The translations under genes were made by a program, and so were the position numbers. Positions 47,301-56,399 of a stretch of 64,000 nucleotides of DNA are shown in pieces. The stretch's first letter is position 1; each line of letters starts with the position of its first letter. This DNA comes from Qiania dongpingensis (GTDB taxonomy: Bacteria; Bacillota; Clostridia; Lachnospirales; Lachnospiraceae): positions 1,178,001 through 1,242,000 of the forward strand of contig NZ_CP060634.1 of the NCBI RefSeq assembly GCF_014337195.1. Direction: 5' to 3'. The notes beneath the pieces are model-generated. The model did no database searches. It was not told the origin of the DNA and saw only the letters and a list, made by a program, of their open reading frames with translations.

Positions 47301-47828
47301 ATGCAGTACATCATTACAGGAAGAAATATCGACATTACAGAGGGTCTTAAATCGGCCGTCCATGAAAAGATCGGTAAGCTGGAGCGGTATTTCAGTCCCG
47401 CCACCGAAGTCCATGTTACACTCAGCGTTGAAAAGGACCGTCAGAAAATCGAAGTCACCATTCCCGTAAAAGGCTCTATTATCCGTTCCGAACAGGTCAG
47501 CAGCGACATGTATGTGTCCATCGATCTTGTGGAGGAAATTATTGAGCGGCAGTTAAAACGCTATAAAACGAAATTGATCGACCAGAAGCAGAATGCTGCG
47601 TCTTTCTCAGAAGCGTATATGGAAGAAGAGGCCGAAGAAGCCGAAACCATAAAAATCGAACGTACCAAGCGGTTCGCGGTAAAACCCATGGACCCGGAGG
47701 AGGCCTGCGTACAGATGGAGCTTCTGGGACACAGCTTTTTTGTTTTCCGGAACGCAGATACGGATGAAGTCAATGTGGTATATAAAAGGAAGGGCAACAC
47801 CTACGGTCTCATAGAACCGGATTTCTGA
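47301..47828 (+). CDS. hpf: Ribosome hibernation promoting factor, long form
   Basis: A 175-residue long HPF, which pairs 70S ribosomes into inactive 100S dimers in stationary phase. N-terminal ribosome-binding domain: YIITGRNIDITEGLKSAVHEKIGKLERYF. C-terminal dimerisation domain: FAVKPMDPEEACVQMELLGHSFFVFRNADTDEVNVVYKRKG. A linker of about 30 acidic residues joins them. ATG 47301 follows AAAGGAGTTGATGTT; the in-frame ATG at 47241 has no ribosome site. Confidence 0.95.
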   Translation: MQYIITGRNIDITEGLKSAVHEKIGKLERYFSPATEVHVTLSVEKDRQKIEVTIPVKGSIIRSEQVSSDMYVSIDLVEEIIERQLKRYKTKLIDQKQNAASFSEAYMEEEAEEAETIKIERTKRFAVKPMDPEEACVQMELLGHSFFVFRNADTDEVNVVYKRKGNTYGLIEPDF

Positions 47829-47875
47829 TGCCTGTCTGAAAAATAGGAATCTGCAAACAGGAAGGAGGATTTCCA

Positions 47876-48478
47876 ATGGCCAAACGCGTAGTTACCATCA
47901 ACCGTACCTATGGAAGCAACGGAAGAGTCGTCGGTATCCGGCTGGCGGAAGCATTGGGTATCCATTTCTATGACAAGGAGCTTCTCAAGCTGGCTCAGGA
48001 GCAGAAAAACATCCCATATGAAGAACTGGTTAAAGTAGATGAACAAAGGCCCAATCCGTGGCGTTATCCTGTGGATGATCCCACGTTAATGGAAGGGCAG
48101 TACCGGTTTTATCCGATGAATGACGTGCTGTTCCACACCCAGGAGGATATCATCCGGGCGCTTTCTGAAAAGGAAGACTGCCTGATCGTCGGACGCTGTG
48201 CCAACCACATCCTTTCCGATGTGCCTCATGTACTCCGTGTCTGCATCAGCGCTCCGTACGCGTACCGTGTGGACGCCATCATGGAACGGGCCGATATTGA
48301 CAGATCCAAGGCCGCGTCCCTGGTGAAAAAAACGGACAAGCAACGAAGAGATTACTACGAACATTACACCGGACAGAATTGGCTGGATTTAAGCCAGTAT
48401 GACATCTGCCTGGACAGCAGCCGCTTAAGCGAGAAACAAATTATCACCACACTGGCGGCGCTGTACGAAACCTTATAA
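47876..48478 (+). CDS. Cytidylate kinase-like family protein
   Basis: A 200-residue P-loop protein: VVTINRTYGSNGRVVGIRLAEALGIHFYDKELL (Walker A variant and helix), CLIVGRCANHIL, VCISAPYAYRVDAIMER, and DKQRRDYYEHYTGQNW. These define the cytidylate-kinase-like 2 family, whose substrate is not established. The start follows AGGAGGATTTCC. 47 bases after hpf, probably cotranscribed. Confidence 0.85.
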   Translation: MAKRVVTINRTYGSNGRVVGIRLAEALGIHFYDKELLKLAQEQKNIPYEELVKVDEQRPNPWRYPVDDPTLMEGQYRFYPMNDVLFHTQEDIIRALSEKEDCLIVGRCANHILSDVPHVLRVCISAPYAYRVDAIMERADIDRSKAASLVKKTDKQRRDYYEHYTGQNWLDLSQYDICLDSSRLSEKQIITTLAALYETL

Positions 48479-48484
48479 AACGGC

Positions 48485-48525
48485 AAAGAAGGGGCGTTCC
48501 GCGCATGGAACCGCCCCTTCTTTTT
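48485..48525. terminator. Bidirectional rho-independent terminator
   Basis: AAAGAAGGGGCG pairs with CGCCCCTTCTTT and is followed by TTTT; it lies between the convergent kinase-like and FtsX-type genes. Confidence 0.9.
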
Positions 48526-48527
48526 AT

Positions 48528-49682
48528 TTATTCCAACATAATACCTTTCACAGAAATCCGTCTTATCTTCAAGGCATAGAAGCCCATGACTGCTTCATAT
48601 ACCAGGATAAAAGAAACGAGTACCGCCGCAAAGCCCGTAAAATTGAAACTGGTTTCCGGCACAGCTTTTTCAGTTGAAGCAAAAAATCCGACCATGATCT
48701 TGATCAGCATATACTGGTAAGCGGTCCCAACCGCAAAGCCAAGATATGCCGCAGGCCTATATCCATTCAGTACCGCCCCCCTGCATTCCTGATAGGAATA
48801 ACCGAACACCTTCATAAGGGAAATACTTTTGGCGTTGGCATTCACGACCGTCGTGACAGCCAGGAGCAGGGTGACCAAGGATAGGAGAATACCGATGCCG
48901 AAAACGATCGCTGTAAACATGGGCCCGGCCAGCTCATCCTTTGTGATACTTACGGACATCTGCATCATCGACGCATAGCAAAAAGAGGAAAACGCAATAA
49001 AGAAAACGAGGGCGGGCCGGCTCCTCACGGTGCTCCTCCTGAGCTCCCGCAGGAAATGGCTCTCCTCCGGCGCCCGACTCCTTTTTCTTCTCCGCCTTTT
49101 GGATGCCTCCGGCCTTTCCCGTATCAGATCCAGCGGAGGACATTTCATCTTATAACAGCCATATAAGACGGCCAGTGCTCCAAAAAACACCGCGGGCAAA
49201 ATGGCCAGGCACACTGCCAGAATAATATGAAAGTGAGGCGTGACATCCGGCAGGATTCCGCCTCCGTTCATCGCGTCGTAAAAAATCGGCATCAGTAAAT
49301 GAGAACCGGCAAAACCTGAAACTGTACCGATGAGGATACTCAGTCCGAAGATCCAGAAGCCTTTCGCGGTTTTCCAGTTGGAATATCCCAGCGCCTTTAA
49401 GATTCCCAATTCTTTTTTATGGGCGTCTATGTAGTGCTTGATATAAAAGAACAGCATGACGACGGAAGTCAGCAAAAGACATCCTCCGCTGACGGAACTG
49501 ATCACATTCCCCATCAGCACCTGGGCATCATAAAATGCCATCGCTTCACCGGAAGGAACGAGAGACTCTACCCCCGCCATGTCAAGATTGAAGTTCAAAA
49601 ACAGAGTACATACAAATACTGCACAAAAGGCGATGACGGAGATACCGGCAAGCCTCAGCGCATCCTTGGTCCTGACGATCAT
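48528..49682 (-). CDS. FtsX-like ABC transporter permease
   Basis: A 384-residue permease with the FtsX arrangement duplicated in compact form: helices about 12-30, 58-80, 105-125, 155-178, then 222-240, 258-280, 310-330 and 350-370. Cytoplasmic loops KKELGILKALGYSNWKTAKG and NANAKSISLMKVFGYSYQECRG are the characteristic coupling helices. It is shorter than usual FtsX/MacB proteins because the extracytoplasmic domains are small. It pairs with the ATPase encoded four bases upstream. Substrate unknown; peptide or lipid efflux is likely for the family. Confidence 0.85.
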   Translation of the reverse strand: MIVRTKDALRLAGISVIAFCAVFVCTLFLNFNLDMAGVESLVPSGEAMAFYDAQVLMGNVISSVSGGCLLLTSVVMLFFYIKHYIDAHKKELGILKALGYSNWKTAKGFWIFGLSILIGTVSGFAGSHLLMPIFYDAMNGGGILPDVTPHFHIILAVCLAILPAVFFGALAVLYGCYKMKCPPLDLIRERPEASKRRRRKRSRAPEESHFLRELRRSTVRSRPALVFFIAFSSFCYASMMQMSVSITKDELAGPMFTAIVFGIGILLSLVTLLLAVTTVVNANAKSISLMKVFGYSYQECRGAVLNGYRPAAYLGFAVGTAYQYMLIKIMVGFFASTEKAVPETSFNFTGFAAVLVSFILVYEAVMGFYALKIRRISVKGIMLE

Positions 49683-49686
49683 ATGG

Positions 49687-50379
49687 TCACCATCCTATCT
49701 CGTAGGCGGTCCTGCGCGCCTGGCCTGTGTAGCTTTCCACGATCTTTCCGCTGTTCATCCGGATGACCGTATCCGCCATCTCCGCTATATTGACGTTATG
49801 CGTGACCATGACAACCGTAAATCGAAGCCGCCGCTGAAGCCGGTCAATATAATCCAGAACAAGCCTTCCTGTTTCTTCATCCAGCGCTCCTGTCGGTTCA
49901 TCCAGATACAGCACTTTCGGATTCTTTGCCAGAGCTCTGGCTATAGACACCCGCTGCTGTTCTCCTCCGCTCAGCTCATCCGGATATTTTTTTTCCTTCC
50001 CTCCCAATCCAACGGCTTCAATGATATGACTGTATTCTTTATTTCCGGCCAGATTGGCGCCCATCTTCACATTCCGGTCCACATCCAGATTCGGCAGCAG
50101 ATAATACTGCTGAAAAATAAAACCTACGTTTTCTTTCCGGAACTTTGTAAGCTGCTTATCTCCCAAAGCGCTGATATCCGTCTCGCCATAACGGACGCTC
50201 CCGCTGTCAGGGCGTTCCAGGCCGGAGGCCACGTTCAGAAGCGTAGATTTTCCAGAACCGGAAGGGCCCAAAATGACTGTAAACGTCCCATTCTCAATCT
50301 TCAGGGATATGCCGCGAAGCGCCATAAAAGAGCTTTTACCGTTTCCATAGGACTTTCTGACTTCGCTGATCTCAATCAT
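49687..50379 (-). CDS. LolD/MacB-type ABC ATPase
   Basis: A 230-residue ATPase: Walker [22 protein letters not shown]-loop [12 protein letters not shown], signature [17 protein letters not shown], Walker [17 protein letters not shown], switch VMVTHN. It overlaps the TetR gene by eight bases and the permease follows directly, so the three form one operon. Confidence 0.93.
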   Translation of the reverse strand: MIEISEVRKSYGNGKSSFMALRGISLKIENGTFTVILGPSGSGKSTLLNVASGLERPDSGSVRYGETDISALGDKQLTKFRKENVGFIFQQYYLLPNLDVDRNVKMGANLAGNKEYSHIIEAVGLGGKEKKYPDELSGGEQQRVSIARALAKNPKVLYLDEPTGALDEETGRLVLDYIDRLQRRLRFTVVMVTHNVNIAEMADTVIRMNSGKIVESYTGQARRTAYEIGW

Positions 50380-50959
50380 CTTTTCTCCTCCTGACGCCTC
50401 CCAGCTTTATCAACATTCCTTCGCATATATCCGTCAGCATTCCCCCTATCTCGGGTTCTGTAAAACGGCATACTCCATTCGCACACAAGGTGGCGATCCC
50501 ATGGGTGAAAATCCACAGGCACTGATAGAGTCTCCGAGAATTCTCCTCGTCCATGCCGTATTCTTCCTTTACAGCTTCCAAGATTCGGCCGCTGTTTTCA
50601 TCGATGGCGGACAGGACATCCGGCAATCGCGGAGAGACTTCTCTCCCTGTCATGAACAGTAGTTTAAACAGATTCGGTTCCTCCCTGGCAAAGCGTATGT
50701 ACTGTATCCCCACTCCTTCAAAAGCGGCTTCTTTCGATAATCCTTCCTGAATGTATCTGTTATAGATACCCTTTACCGCATCCACTGTCTCCTGATATAC
50801 TTCTTCCATATTCTGGAATATAGTAAAGACCGGCCTGGAAGAGCTGCCCAGTTCCTCTCCCAGGCCTCTGGCTGTCAGACCGTCTCTGCCGTTTCTCCTG
50901 ATGATCTCCACTGCGGCCGCGATCATCTCTTCTTTCGTATACTTCTGTTTCGGCGGCAT
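50372..50959 (-). CDS. TetR-family regulator
   Basis: A 195-residue regulator with an N-terminal helix-turn-helix (TKEEMIAAAVEIIRRNGRDGLTARGLGEELGSSSRPVFTIFQNMEEVY) and a ligand-binding all-helical C-terminal domain (WIFTHGIATLCANG). It leads the ABC/FtsX operon and probably represses it through the dyad just upstream. Confidence 0.9.
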   Translation of the reverse strand: MPPKQKYTKEEMIAAAVEIIRRNGRDGLTARGLGEELGSSSRPVFTIFQNMEEVYQETVDAVKGIYNRYIQEGLSKEAAFEGVGIQYIRFAREEPNLFKLLFMTGREVSPRLPDVLSAIDENSGRILEAVKEEYGMDEENSRRLYQCLWIFTHGIATLCANGVCRFTEPEIGGMLTDICEGMLIKLGGVRRRKDD

Positions 50960-50984
50960 AACGTCACTTCCCCCCTCTCAATAT

Positions 50985-51012
50985 AAAACGTTTGTTTTGC
51001 AACATATGTTTT
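50985..51012. promoter_or_regulatory. TetR-type operator dyad
   Basis: AAAACGTTTGTT, TTGC, AACATATGTTTT: 12-base arms with nine matching positions, 26 bases upstream of the TetR-family start codon. Suited to autorepression. Confidence 0.6.
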
Positions 51013-51080
51013 ACATTATACCGGTTCTGTGCTTTTCTGTCAACCGTATGATCTAATTACGCATAATCCCGCGGCTTCGG

Positions 51081-52478
51081 TCACGCCAGCCGGCGTCCCA
51101 AAAGGATTCCCATGGCGGAGGCCATCATAAGCCCTCTGGTCCATCCGCTGGAGTCTCCCAGGCAGAACAGGTTCTGTACGCTGGTAGTGAGCTCTTTATC
51201 CATCTTTACCCGGTTGCTGTAGAATTTAATCTCCGGAGAATAGAGCAGAGTCTCGGTACTGGCGAAGCCCGGCACTACCATGTCCACGGCCTGAATAAAG
51301 TTTATGATATTCGTCATAGCCCGGTACGGCATAGCGGACGTAATATCTCCCGCCACCGCGTCGGGAAGTGTGGGCTTTACGTTGGAGCGAGACAATTCCT
51401 TCTGCCAGGTCCGCTTTCCATCCAGGATATCCCCATAACGCTGTACCAGGATATGGCCGTCTCCCAGCATATTGGTGAGCTCTCCCATTTTTCTGGCATA
51501 GGCGATGGGCTGGCTGAACGGTTCCGCAAAATTATGGGAACACAGAATGGCCAGATTCGTGTTGCCTGATTTGAGTTCCTTGAAGGAGTGTCCATTCACC
51601 ACCGCTAAATTGCCTTCATAGTTTTCCTGGCTGACAAAGCCGCCGGGATTCTGGCAGAAGGTACGGACCTTATTCTTAAAAGGCTTCGGATAACCGATCA
51701 GCTTGGATTCATACAGCACATTGTTGACATCCTCCATGATTTCATTCCGCACCTCTACCCGAACTCCGATATCCACGGTGCCCGGCTTATGGGCAATTCC
51801 ATATTTGAAGCAGATTCCCTCCAGCCAGTCGGCTCCCCGCCGGCCGGTTGCGAGAACGATGCTGTCCGCATCCACATATTCTCCCTCATCCTGCGCTCCA
51901 TTCTTTTTAAGCAGGACGCTGCGGCAGACATTGTCTTCTATCCGGATGTCCTCGCACCGGTGACCAAACCATATTTCCACGCCGTGCTCCAGCAGATATT
52001 CTTCTATGGACCGATAAAGGGCCTGAGCTTTTTCCGTGCCCAAATGACGGATTGGACAGTCGACCAGTTTTAGCCCTGCCTGTATTGCCCTCTTCCGGAT
52101 TCCTTTAATCTTTTCTCCCTGGCCGACCCCCTCGACCTTTTTGTCCGCTCCGAACTCCAGATAAATGCTGTCTGCATAATCTATGGTTTCCTGGGCGAAT
52201 TCTTCTCCGATGAGCTCCGGCAGATCTCCGCCTACCTCACAGCTCAAAGAAAGCTTTCCGTCGGAAAAAGCTCCGGCTCCGGAAAACCCCGTCGTAATGC
52301 TGCAGGGCTCGCAGCCGATACACCGGCCGGCCTCTCCCTTAGGACATTTCCGCTTTTCCACCGGCCGACCCTGCTCCACCATCAAAATCTTCTTACTGCT
52401 GCCCTTTCTGAGCATCTCCAAGGCCGTAAAAATTCCGGCCGGCCCCGCGCCGATAATCACTACATCATACTTCATCAT
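51081..52478 (-). CDS. FAD-dependent oxidoreductase (COG2509 type)
   Basis: A 465-residue flavoprotein: N-terminal FAD motif DVVIIGAGPAGIFTALEMLRKG, a Cys cluster KRKCPKGEAGRCIGCEPCSITTGFSGAGAF that is typical of this family, mid-region VLATGRRGADWLEGIC, and C-terminal LFCLGDSSGWTRGLMMASAMGILLGRRLA. These proteins are annotated as FAD-dependent dehydrogenases related to geranylgeranyl reductase-like enzymes; their reaction is not established. The gene stands alone. The start is ATG 52478 or 52475 after AAAGGGGTTTT. Confidence 0.82.
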   Translation of the reverse strand: MMKYDVVIIGAGPAGIFTALEMLRKGSSKKILMVEQGRPVEKRKCPKGEAGRCIGCEPCSITTGFSGAGAFSDGKLSLSCEVGGDLPELIGEEFAQETIDYADSIYLEFGADKKVEGVGQGEKIKGIRKRAIQAGLKLVDCPIRHLGTEKAQALYRSIEEYLLEHGVEIWFGHRCEDIRIEDNVCRSVLLKKNGAQDEGEYVDADSIVLATGRRGADWLEGICFKYGIAHKPGTVDIGVRVEVRNEIMEDVNNVLYESKLIGYPKPFKNKVRTFCQNPGGFVSQENYEGNLAVVNGHSFKELKSGNTNLAILCSHNFAEPFSQPIAYARKMGELTNMLGDGHILVQRYGDILDGKRTWQKELSRSNVKPTLPDAVAGDITSAMPYRAMTNIINFIQAVDMVVPGFASTETLLYSPEIKFYSNRVKMDKELTTSVQNLFCLGDSSGWTRGLMMASAMGILLGRRLA

Positions 52479-52500
52479 TAAAACCCCTTTCTTAAAAACT

Positions 52501-53243
52501 CTTGGGTATACTATAAAATACTTTTTGGAATCATTTTAGTAAATTCCGATTACGCTCCAGTTAGGCACCGGCAGAAGTTCCGGACCGTCACGATTTCGGT
52601 TCACTGACGATGCAGGGGCCGCTTTAACCCCGCTCCGGCAGTACCGCTCACATGTCGACGGAAAATCCGGATAATTTTTCGTCTCCGGTTCGCTCAGAAA
52701 CGAAATCGGTATTTTTCGTTTCTGCCTCCCTCCGCCTGGGGAACACCGGCCGTTGCCCTGCGGCGCTCACCTTTAGGCCGGCCCGGAATCTTTCTGCCGG
52801 TGCCCTGCCTGCCGCACCACGTTGGACGAATTTCATTTCTTAGATTCCAGAAAAAGATTGAACATCCATACGCCCGCGCGCCTAATGGCAGCTGGCTGCG
52901 GCGGACCGCCCCAATGACTTTCAAAACAAATGAGCGCTTATTTCAGTGCAGGAGGAAGAGCAAGAGGAAGGATTCGATTCCATCGTAAGGCGAGCGCCGC
53001 AAAGCCGTTAGCAGGCTCTTCCCGGCCGCAGGGAGGTAAAAACCGAATTTCATGCAGGTTTTTATTGGAATCTGACATGGAAAAATTAAGGTTTATCCAT
53101 GTCAGTTGGAAAGGACCGACTGGAGGCCGTAAAGATGCTGGTTATGACTGCCAGCGAGCCGCCTGGATGGAAGTGGGTTTCCTCTTGCCTTGTAAACTAG
53201 ATTAAGAAAGCTAGTTTGAAAGATCTTTAAAGGTATACCCAAG
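52501..53243. repeat. Structured non-coding repeat, copy A (complete)
   Basis: A 743-base element bounded by the inverted ends CTTGGGTATAC (52501-52511) and GTATACCCAAG (53233-53243). It shares long near-identical blocks with copy C (60921-61532), including the CCGGCAGAAGTTCCGG hairpin region near 52569 and the stretch 52966-53180. Stems visible in the 3' half: CTGACATGGA/TCCATGTCAG (53072-53105), TAAAAACC/GGTTTTTA, GCTGG/CCAGC, and AAACTAG/CTAGTTT. It has about 115 extra bases relative to copy C. No credible protein is encoded. Confidence 0.75.
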
Positions 53244-53249
53244 GGCATC

Positions 53250-53400
53250 ATACAAAATACTTTTTGGAATCATTCATAATAAGCTCCGATCAAGCTTCAG
53301 TTAGTCACCGGCAGAAGTTCCGGACCGTCACGATTTTGGTTCACTGGCGATGTAGGGCCTTTGAAATCCCATCCTGCCCCATTACTAGTCAAAGAAAATT
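53250..53400. repeat. Structured non-coding repeat, copy B (5' part only)
   Basis: Starts at AAAATACTTTTTGGAATCATT, immediately after the end of copy A. It matches the first roughly 110 bases of copies A and C (CCGGCAGAAGTTCCGGACCG, then the GTTCACTGGCGATG stretch) before diverging near 53370. Confidence 0.65.
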
Positions 53401-53609
53401 TGTTTGTAAGGTATTGAAAGATAAAAATCAAAAACTGCCGTCCTGCGGCTACAGCTTCTCCTTAGTGAGAACCTATAGTCAACTGAAACGGCAGTTGGTA
53501 GAAACATTCATCCATGCTATGAATATATATACGCTCAACGACATCATTTTATAATAAAACAGCGGACTCGTCAAGCAGAACCTATTCTTAAATGGCAGTA
53601 ACTGCTTAC

Positions 53610-53638
53610 TTGCAGACGGTATCGAATGACGGTATAAT
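53610..53638 (+). promoter_or_regulatory. Promoter of the XRE regulator
   Basis: TTGCAG, 17-base spacer, TATAAT, about 104 bases before the start at 53742. Between copy B and this promoter (53401-53609) I see no supported gene. Confidence 0.6.
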
Positions 53639-53741
53639 ATCCTTACCAATTTGAATTTGCCTACAATGTTAAAATGCGTTGCTTGCAGCAACGGGGCTGA
53701 TTTCTTATAGTATTATTAGAAAACAAGAAAGGAGCCTGGAA

Positions 53742-54251
53742 ATGTTAAGCGAAAATATTAAGGCAATCAGAAAATCAAAGGGGCTTTCACAAGAAGAGTT
53801 TGCAGTCAAATTAAATGTTGTCCGACAAACTATATCAAAGTGGGAAAATGGATTATCTGTTCCTGATTCAGATATGCTCATCTCCATTTCGGAAGTCCTT
53901 GAAACCTCGGTTAGTGTATTACTTGGCGAACCGGTTATTGAGCAAGAATCAGATGATTTAAAAGCGATTTCAGAAAAGCTTGAAGTTATCAATTTGCAGC
54001 TTACACAAAGGAAGGAAACTAGACGAAAGGTCTTGCATTGGTCCTTTATGGCATTGAGTACATTATTGGCAGTGACTTTTGTGCTTTTATTTTTCTCAAA
54101 TAGTGTTTATCTAAATTGGGATTACGGCAATTCAGAAACCGCGGTTATGGGAGTTGGAATTCATATCTTTGAGTGGCTGTTTATTAGAATCGCACCAGCC
54201 GCGCTTTTAGCTGGAATCATCGGAGCTCTTTTGACTCGAAGCAGAAGATAG
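53742..54251 (+). CDS. XRE-family regulator with two membrane helices
   Basis: A 169-residue protein: N-terminal HTH_3 domain (NIKAIRKSKGLSQEEFAVKLNVVRQTISKWENGLSVPD), an acidic/helical linker, and two C-terminal membrane helices (about 104-126 and 142-164). This membrane-anchored XRE type is common in Clostridia, with unknown signal. ATG 53742 follows AAAGGAGCCTGGAA; the frame open from 53679 includes the ribosome site. Lower GC than the core genes around it. Confidence 0.85.
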   Translation: MLSENIKAIRKSKGLSQEEFAVKLNVVRQTISKWENGLSVPDSDMLISISEVLETSVSVLLGEPVIEQESDDLKAISEKLEVINLQLTQRKETRRKVLHWSFMALSTLLAVTFVLLFFSNSVYLNWDYGNSETAVMGVGIHIFEWLFIRIAPAALLAGIIGALLTRSRR

Positions 54252-54392
54252 CAATCATATTTGTGCGAATGATAAATTTCAGTTTGAAAATATCAATTTT
54301 ATATGAGGTTATCGCCTGGCTGGTAAAACAAATCACCAAAAGAGAAAGTGCAGCAGAGACAGGCACTCAAGTTTGATATTCGCATAATACAG

Positions 54393-54425
54393 ACGGGAGG
54401 CGGTGTGTTACATACCGCCTCCCGT
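54393..54425. terminator. Bidirectional terminator
   Basis: ACGGGAGGCGGT pairs with ACCGCCTCCCGT and is followed by TTTTAT; it lies between the convergent XRE and TetR genes. Confidence 0.85.
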
Positions 54426-54445
54426 TTTATAATCCCCAAAATACA

Positions 54446-54979
54446 CTAAAGCTCCTGTGCCTTAAACAGTTCGGCAATTTCATCAGCAGTTTCCAGCATC
54501 CCCCTTTGAAACCATACGTCAATCCAGCCATACAGAGAATAAGCAACAAATGCCGTAGCATAGGCTTGGGTCTTTTCATACTCTGGTTTGGGTCCGCAAA
54601 TACCAATAATAGCATCTTTCAACATATAGATAAGACCTCTTTCATTCAAAAGCTGGTAAAAGGAACGGTGCTTTTCAAAATGAGCAATCATTGTACACAC
54701 TTGTTCACTTAAGGGCGCACCGTCTTTTTCTTCCCATTCATCCGTCCACTCACGGAATAGAGTGTCTAAATGTGATCTCAGAATATCTTCTTTACGTTCG
54801 TAATTGCGGTAGAAAGAGGCTCTTCCAACCCCTGCTGTATCAACCAATTCGCTGATAGAAATATCTTCCAGTGGCTTCTCGGCAAGCAGTGAAAGAAAGG
54901 CGTCCGTCAAATGTTTTATAACATACGCATTTCGTCCCTCGTTGCTCATCGGTGATACTTTTTTACTGTTTCGTCTCAT
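54446..54979 (-). CDS. TetR-family regulator (DhaS/TetR_C type)
   Basis: A 177-residue regulator: NAYVIKHLTDAFLSLLAEKPLEDISISELVDTAGVGRASFYRNYERKEDIL is the DNA-binding domain, and the C-terminal half has the pattern of the TetR_C_7-like group (FEKHRSFYQLLNERGLIYML). It is divergent from the membrane peptide/esterase pair and likely controls it. The start is ATG 54979; upstream ATG 55009 is less likely. Confidence 0.85.
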   Translation of the reverse strand: MRRNSKKVSPMSNEGRNAYVIKHLTDAFLSLLAEKPLEDISISELVDTAGVGRASFYRNYERKEDILRSHLDTLFREWTDEWEEKDGAPLSEQVCTMIAHFEKHRSFYQLLNERGLIYMLKDAIIGICGPKPEYEKTQAYATAFVAYSLYGWIDVWFQRGMLETADEIAELFKAQEL

Positions 54980-55109
54980 TTTCAATACACCTCTTGATTT
55001 TCCAAACACATGATGATACGATAATCTCGTCGAAACAAATGTATTATCATTTTAATATAAAAGAGAGCAGCTGTCAATAACAAAGCTAATAATATCAGGA
55101 GGAAAGGGA

Positions 55110-55244
55110 ATGTCACTTACAATGAAACGGACTATTATCATATGGGCTATCATAGTAATTGCTTTTATACTCGGAAGGCTTGCCGTGCGTGCAGTTATGA
55201 ACTTACTGCTCGGTGGGACGATGTTCGGAGGTAATTTTCTATGA
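55110..55244 (+). CDS. 44-residue single-pass membrane peptide
   Basis: ATG 55110 follows AGGAGGAAAGGGA, a very strong ribosome site, and the frame ends in ATGA overlapping the esterase start. The peptide begins MSLTMKRTII, has one helix (about residues 8-24) and a short Gly-rich tail ending GGNFL. The strong ribosome site and coupled stop argue that it is translated. No family is recognised. Confidence 0.6.
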   Translation: MSLTMKRTIIIWAIIVIAFILGRLAVRAVMNLLLGGTMFGGNFL

Positions 55245-56215
55245 GAGAGGGTGTAAAAAAAGATATGAAATCAGGAGCGTTTGTTTTTCTGTGTATCGTG
55301 ATTTTTATCGTTACATTTGTAGCATCCATAGTAATTAAAATAAGCTATAAATCTCCCGAGATAAAGAAATATTCAGTACAATGGAGCGATGAGATTGGAA
55401 CAGTCCAAACAGACCTTATATACGGAGAGAAACCGGCAAATAAATTCGACTTATATCTCCCGGCGGACAACAGCAAGGAAAGCTACGGTTTAGTTGTGTA
55501 TCTGCACGCAGGCGGATTTACAAGCGGTGATAAAACAGACGATAGAGAAATATTACAATGGCTCTGTTCCAAAGGTTATGTCGCAGCGGGAATTAACTAT
55601 ACCTTGCGTGACGACGCTCATCCCGAAGCGAATGTTCTTTCTCAGTCGAACGAAATAAAAGCAAGTATTCCAATTGTGGCAGAGGAAGCAAATAAGTACG
55701 GATACAATATTGACCGTATGGCTGCGGCAGGCGGTTCGGCAGGCGGATGTCTTGCGCTGATCTACGCTTACCGTGATGCCTCCTCTTCTCCCATACCTGT
55801 AAAGATGGCATTTGAGGGAGTAGGACCAACCTCTTTCTATCCGGAAGATTGGAAATGCTATGGTTTCGACCAGAACAAGAATGCTGCGGCAGCAATGTTC
55901 AGCGTAATGACAGGCAAAGATATCAACCCCGAAATGTTCGGTACAGCAGAATATGACGCACTCGTCAAAGATACTTCAGCCCTTTTATGGGTGGATGAGA
56001 ATACTGTTCCCACCGTAATGGCATACGGTCTGCACGACAAATTCCAGCCTTATGAAGCCTCTGTTCGTCTTGATAAAGCCTTAAAAGAAAATGGTGTGCC
56101 GCATGAATATATCGTCCTTCCCCATTCGGGTCACGGTCTGCAAAATGACAATAAGTTGTATGCCGAATATATGGCGAAGGTCGAAGAATATTTGCACAAG
56201 TATATGGGTAAATAA
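55241..56215 (+). CDS. Membrane-anchored alpha/beta hydrolase (esterase)
   Basis: A 324-residue protein: an N-terminal membrane helix (about 12-32), then a BD-FAE/hormone-sensitive-lipase-like hydrolase with oxyanion motif YLHAGGFTSGD, nucleophile elbow AAGGSAGGCLAL (Ser), an acidic residue in AYGLHDKFQPYEAS (Asp) and histidine in LPHSGHGLQND. It would hydrolyse an ester or acyl group outside the cell. Start ATG 55241 overlaps the small peptide stop; ATG 55265 is an alternative. Probably induced through the divergent TetR regulator. Confidence 0.85.
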   Translation: MREGVKKDMKSGAFVFLCIVIFIVTFVASIVIKISYKSPEIKKYSVQWSDEIGTVQTDLIYGEKPANKFDLYLPADNSKESYGLVVYLHAGGFTSGDKTDDREILQWLCSKGYVAAGINYTLRDDAHPEANVLSQSNEIKASIPIVAEEANKYGYNIDRMAAAGGSAGGCLALIYAYRDASSSPIPVKMAFEGVGPTSFYPEDWKCYGFDQNKNAAAAMFSVMTGKDINPEMFGTAEYDALVKDTSALLWVDENTVPTVMAYGLHDKFQPYEASVRLDKALKENGVPHEYIVLPHSGHGLQNDNKLYAEYMAKVEEYLHKYMGK

Positions 56216-56250
56216 AAGAAAGAAGCGAGGTATGCAAAAATTACTTAAGG

Positions 56251-56380
56251 CTTTATACCCTTGGATACCTCTAAAACTAACTTATCTCCATAACCAGATG
56301 AGACAAGAGGAAATAAGCTTTCATTTGCCTCCAAAGTCATTGGGACAGACAAAATACCGTCGGTATTCAAGGGCATGTAT
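56251..56380. repeat. Possible remnant ends of the non-coding repeat
   Basis: The minus strand AGGTATCCAAGGGTAT (56255-56270) and plus strand GGTATTCAAGGGCAT (56362-56376) resemble the GGTATACCCAAGGGCAT end of copies A and C, in inverted order. The segment between them has no gene. Confidence 0.3.
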
Positions 56381-56399
56381 TAAGGGGTGCGGCAAGGTA

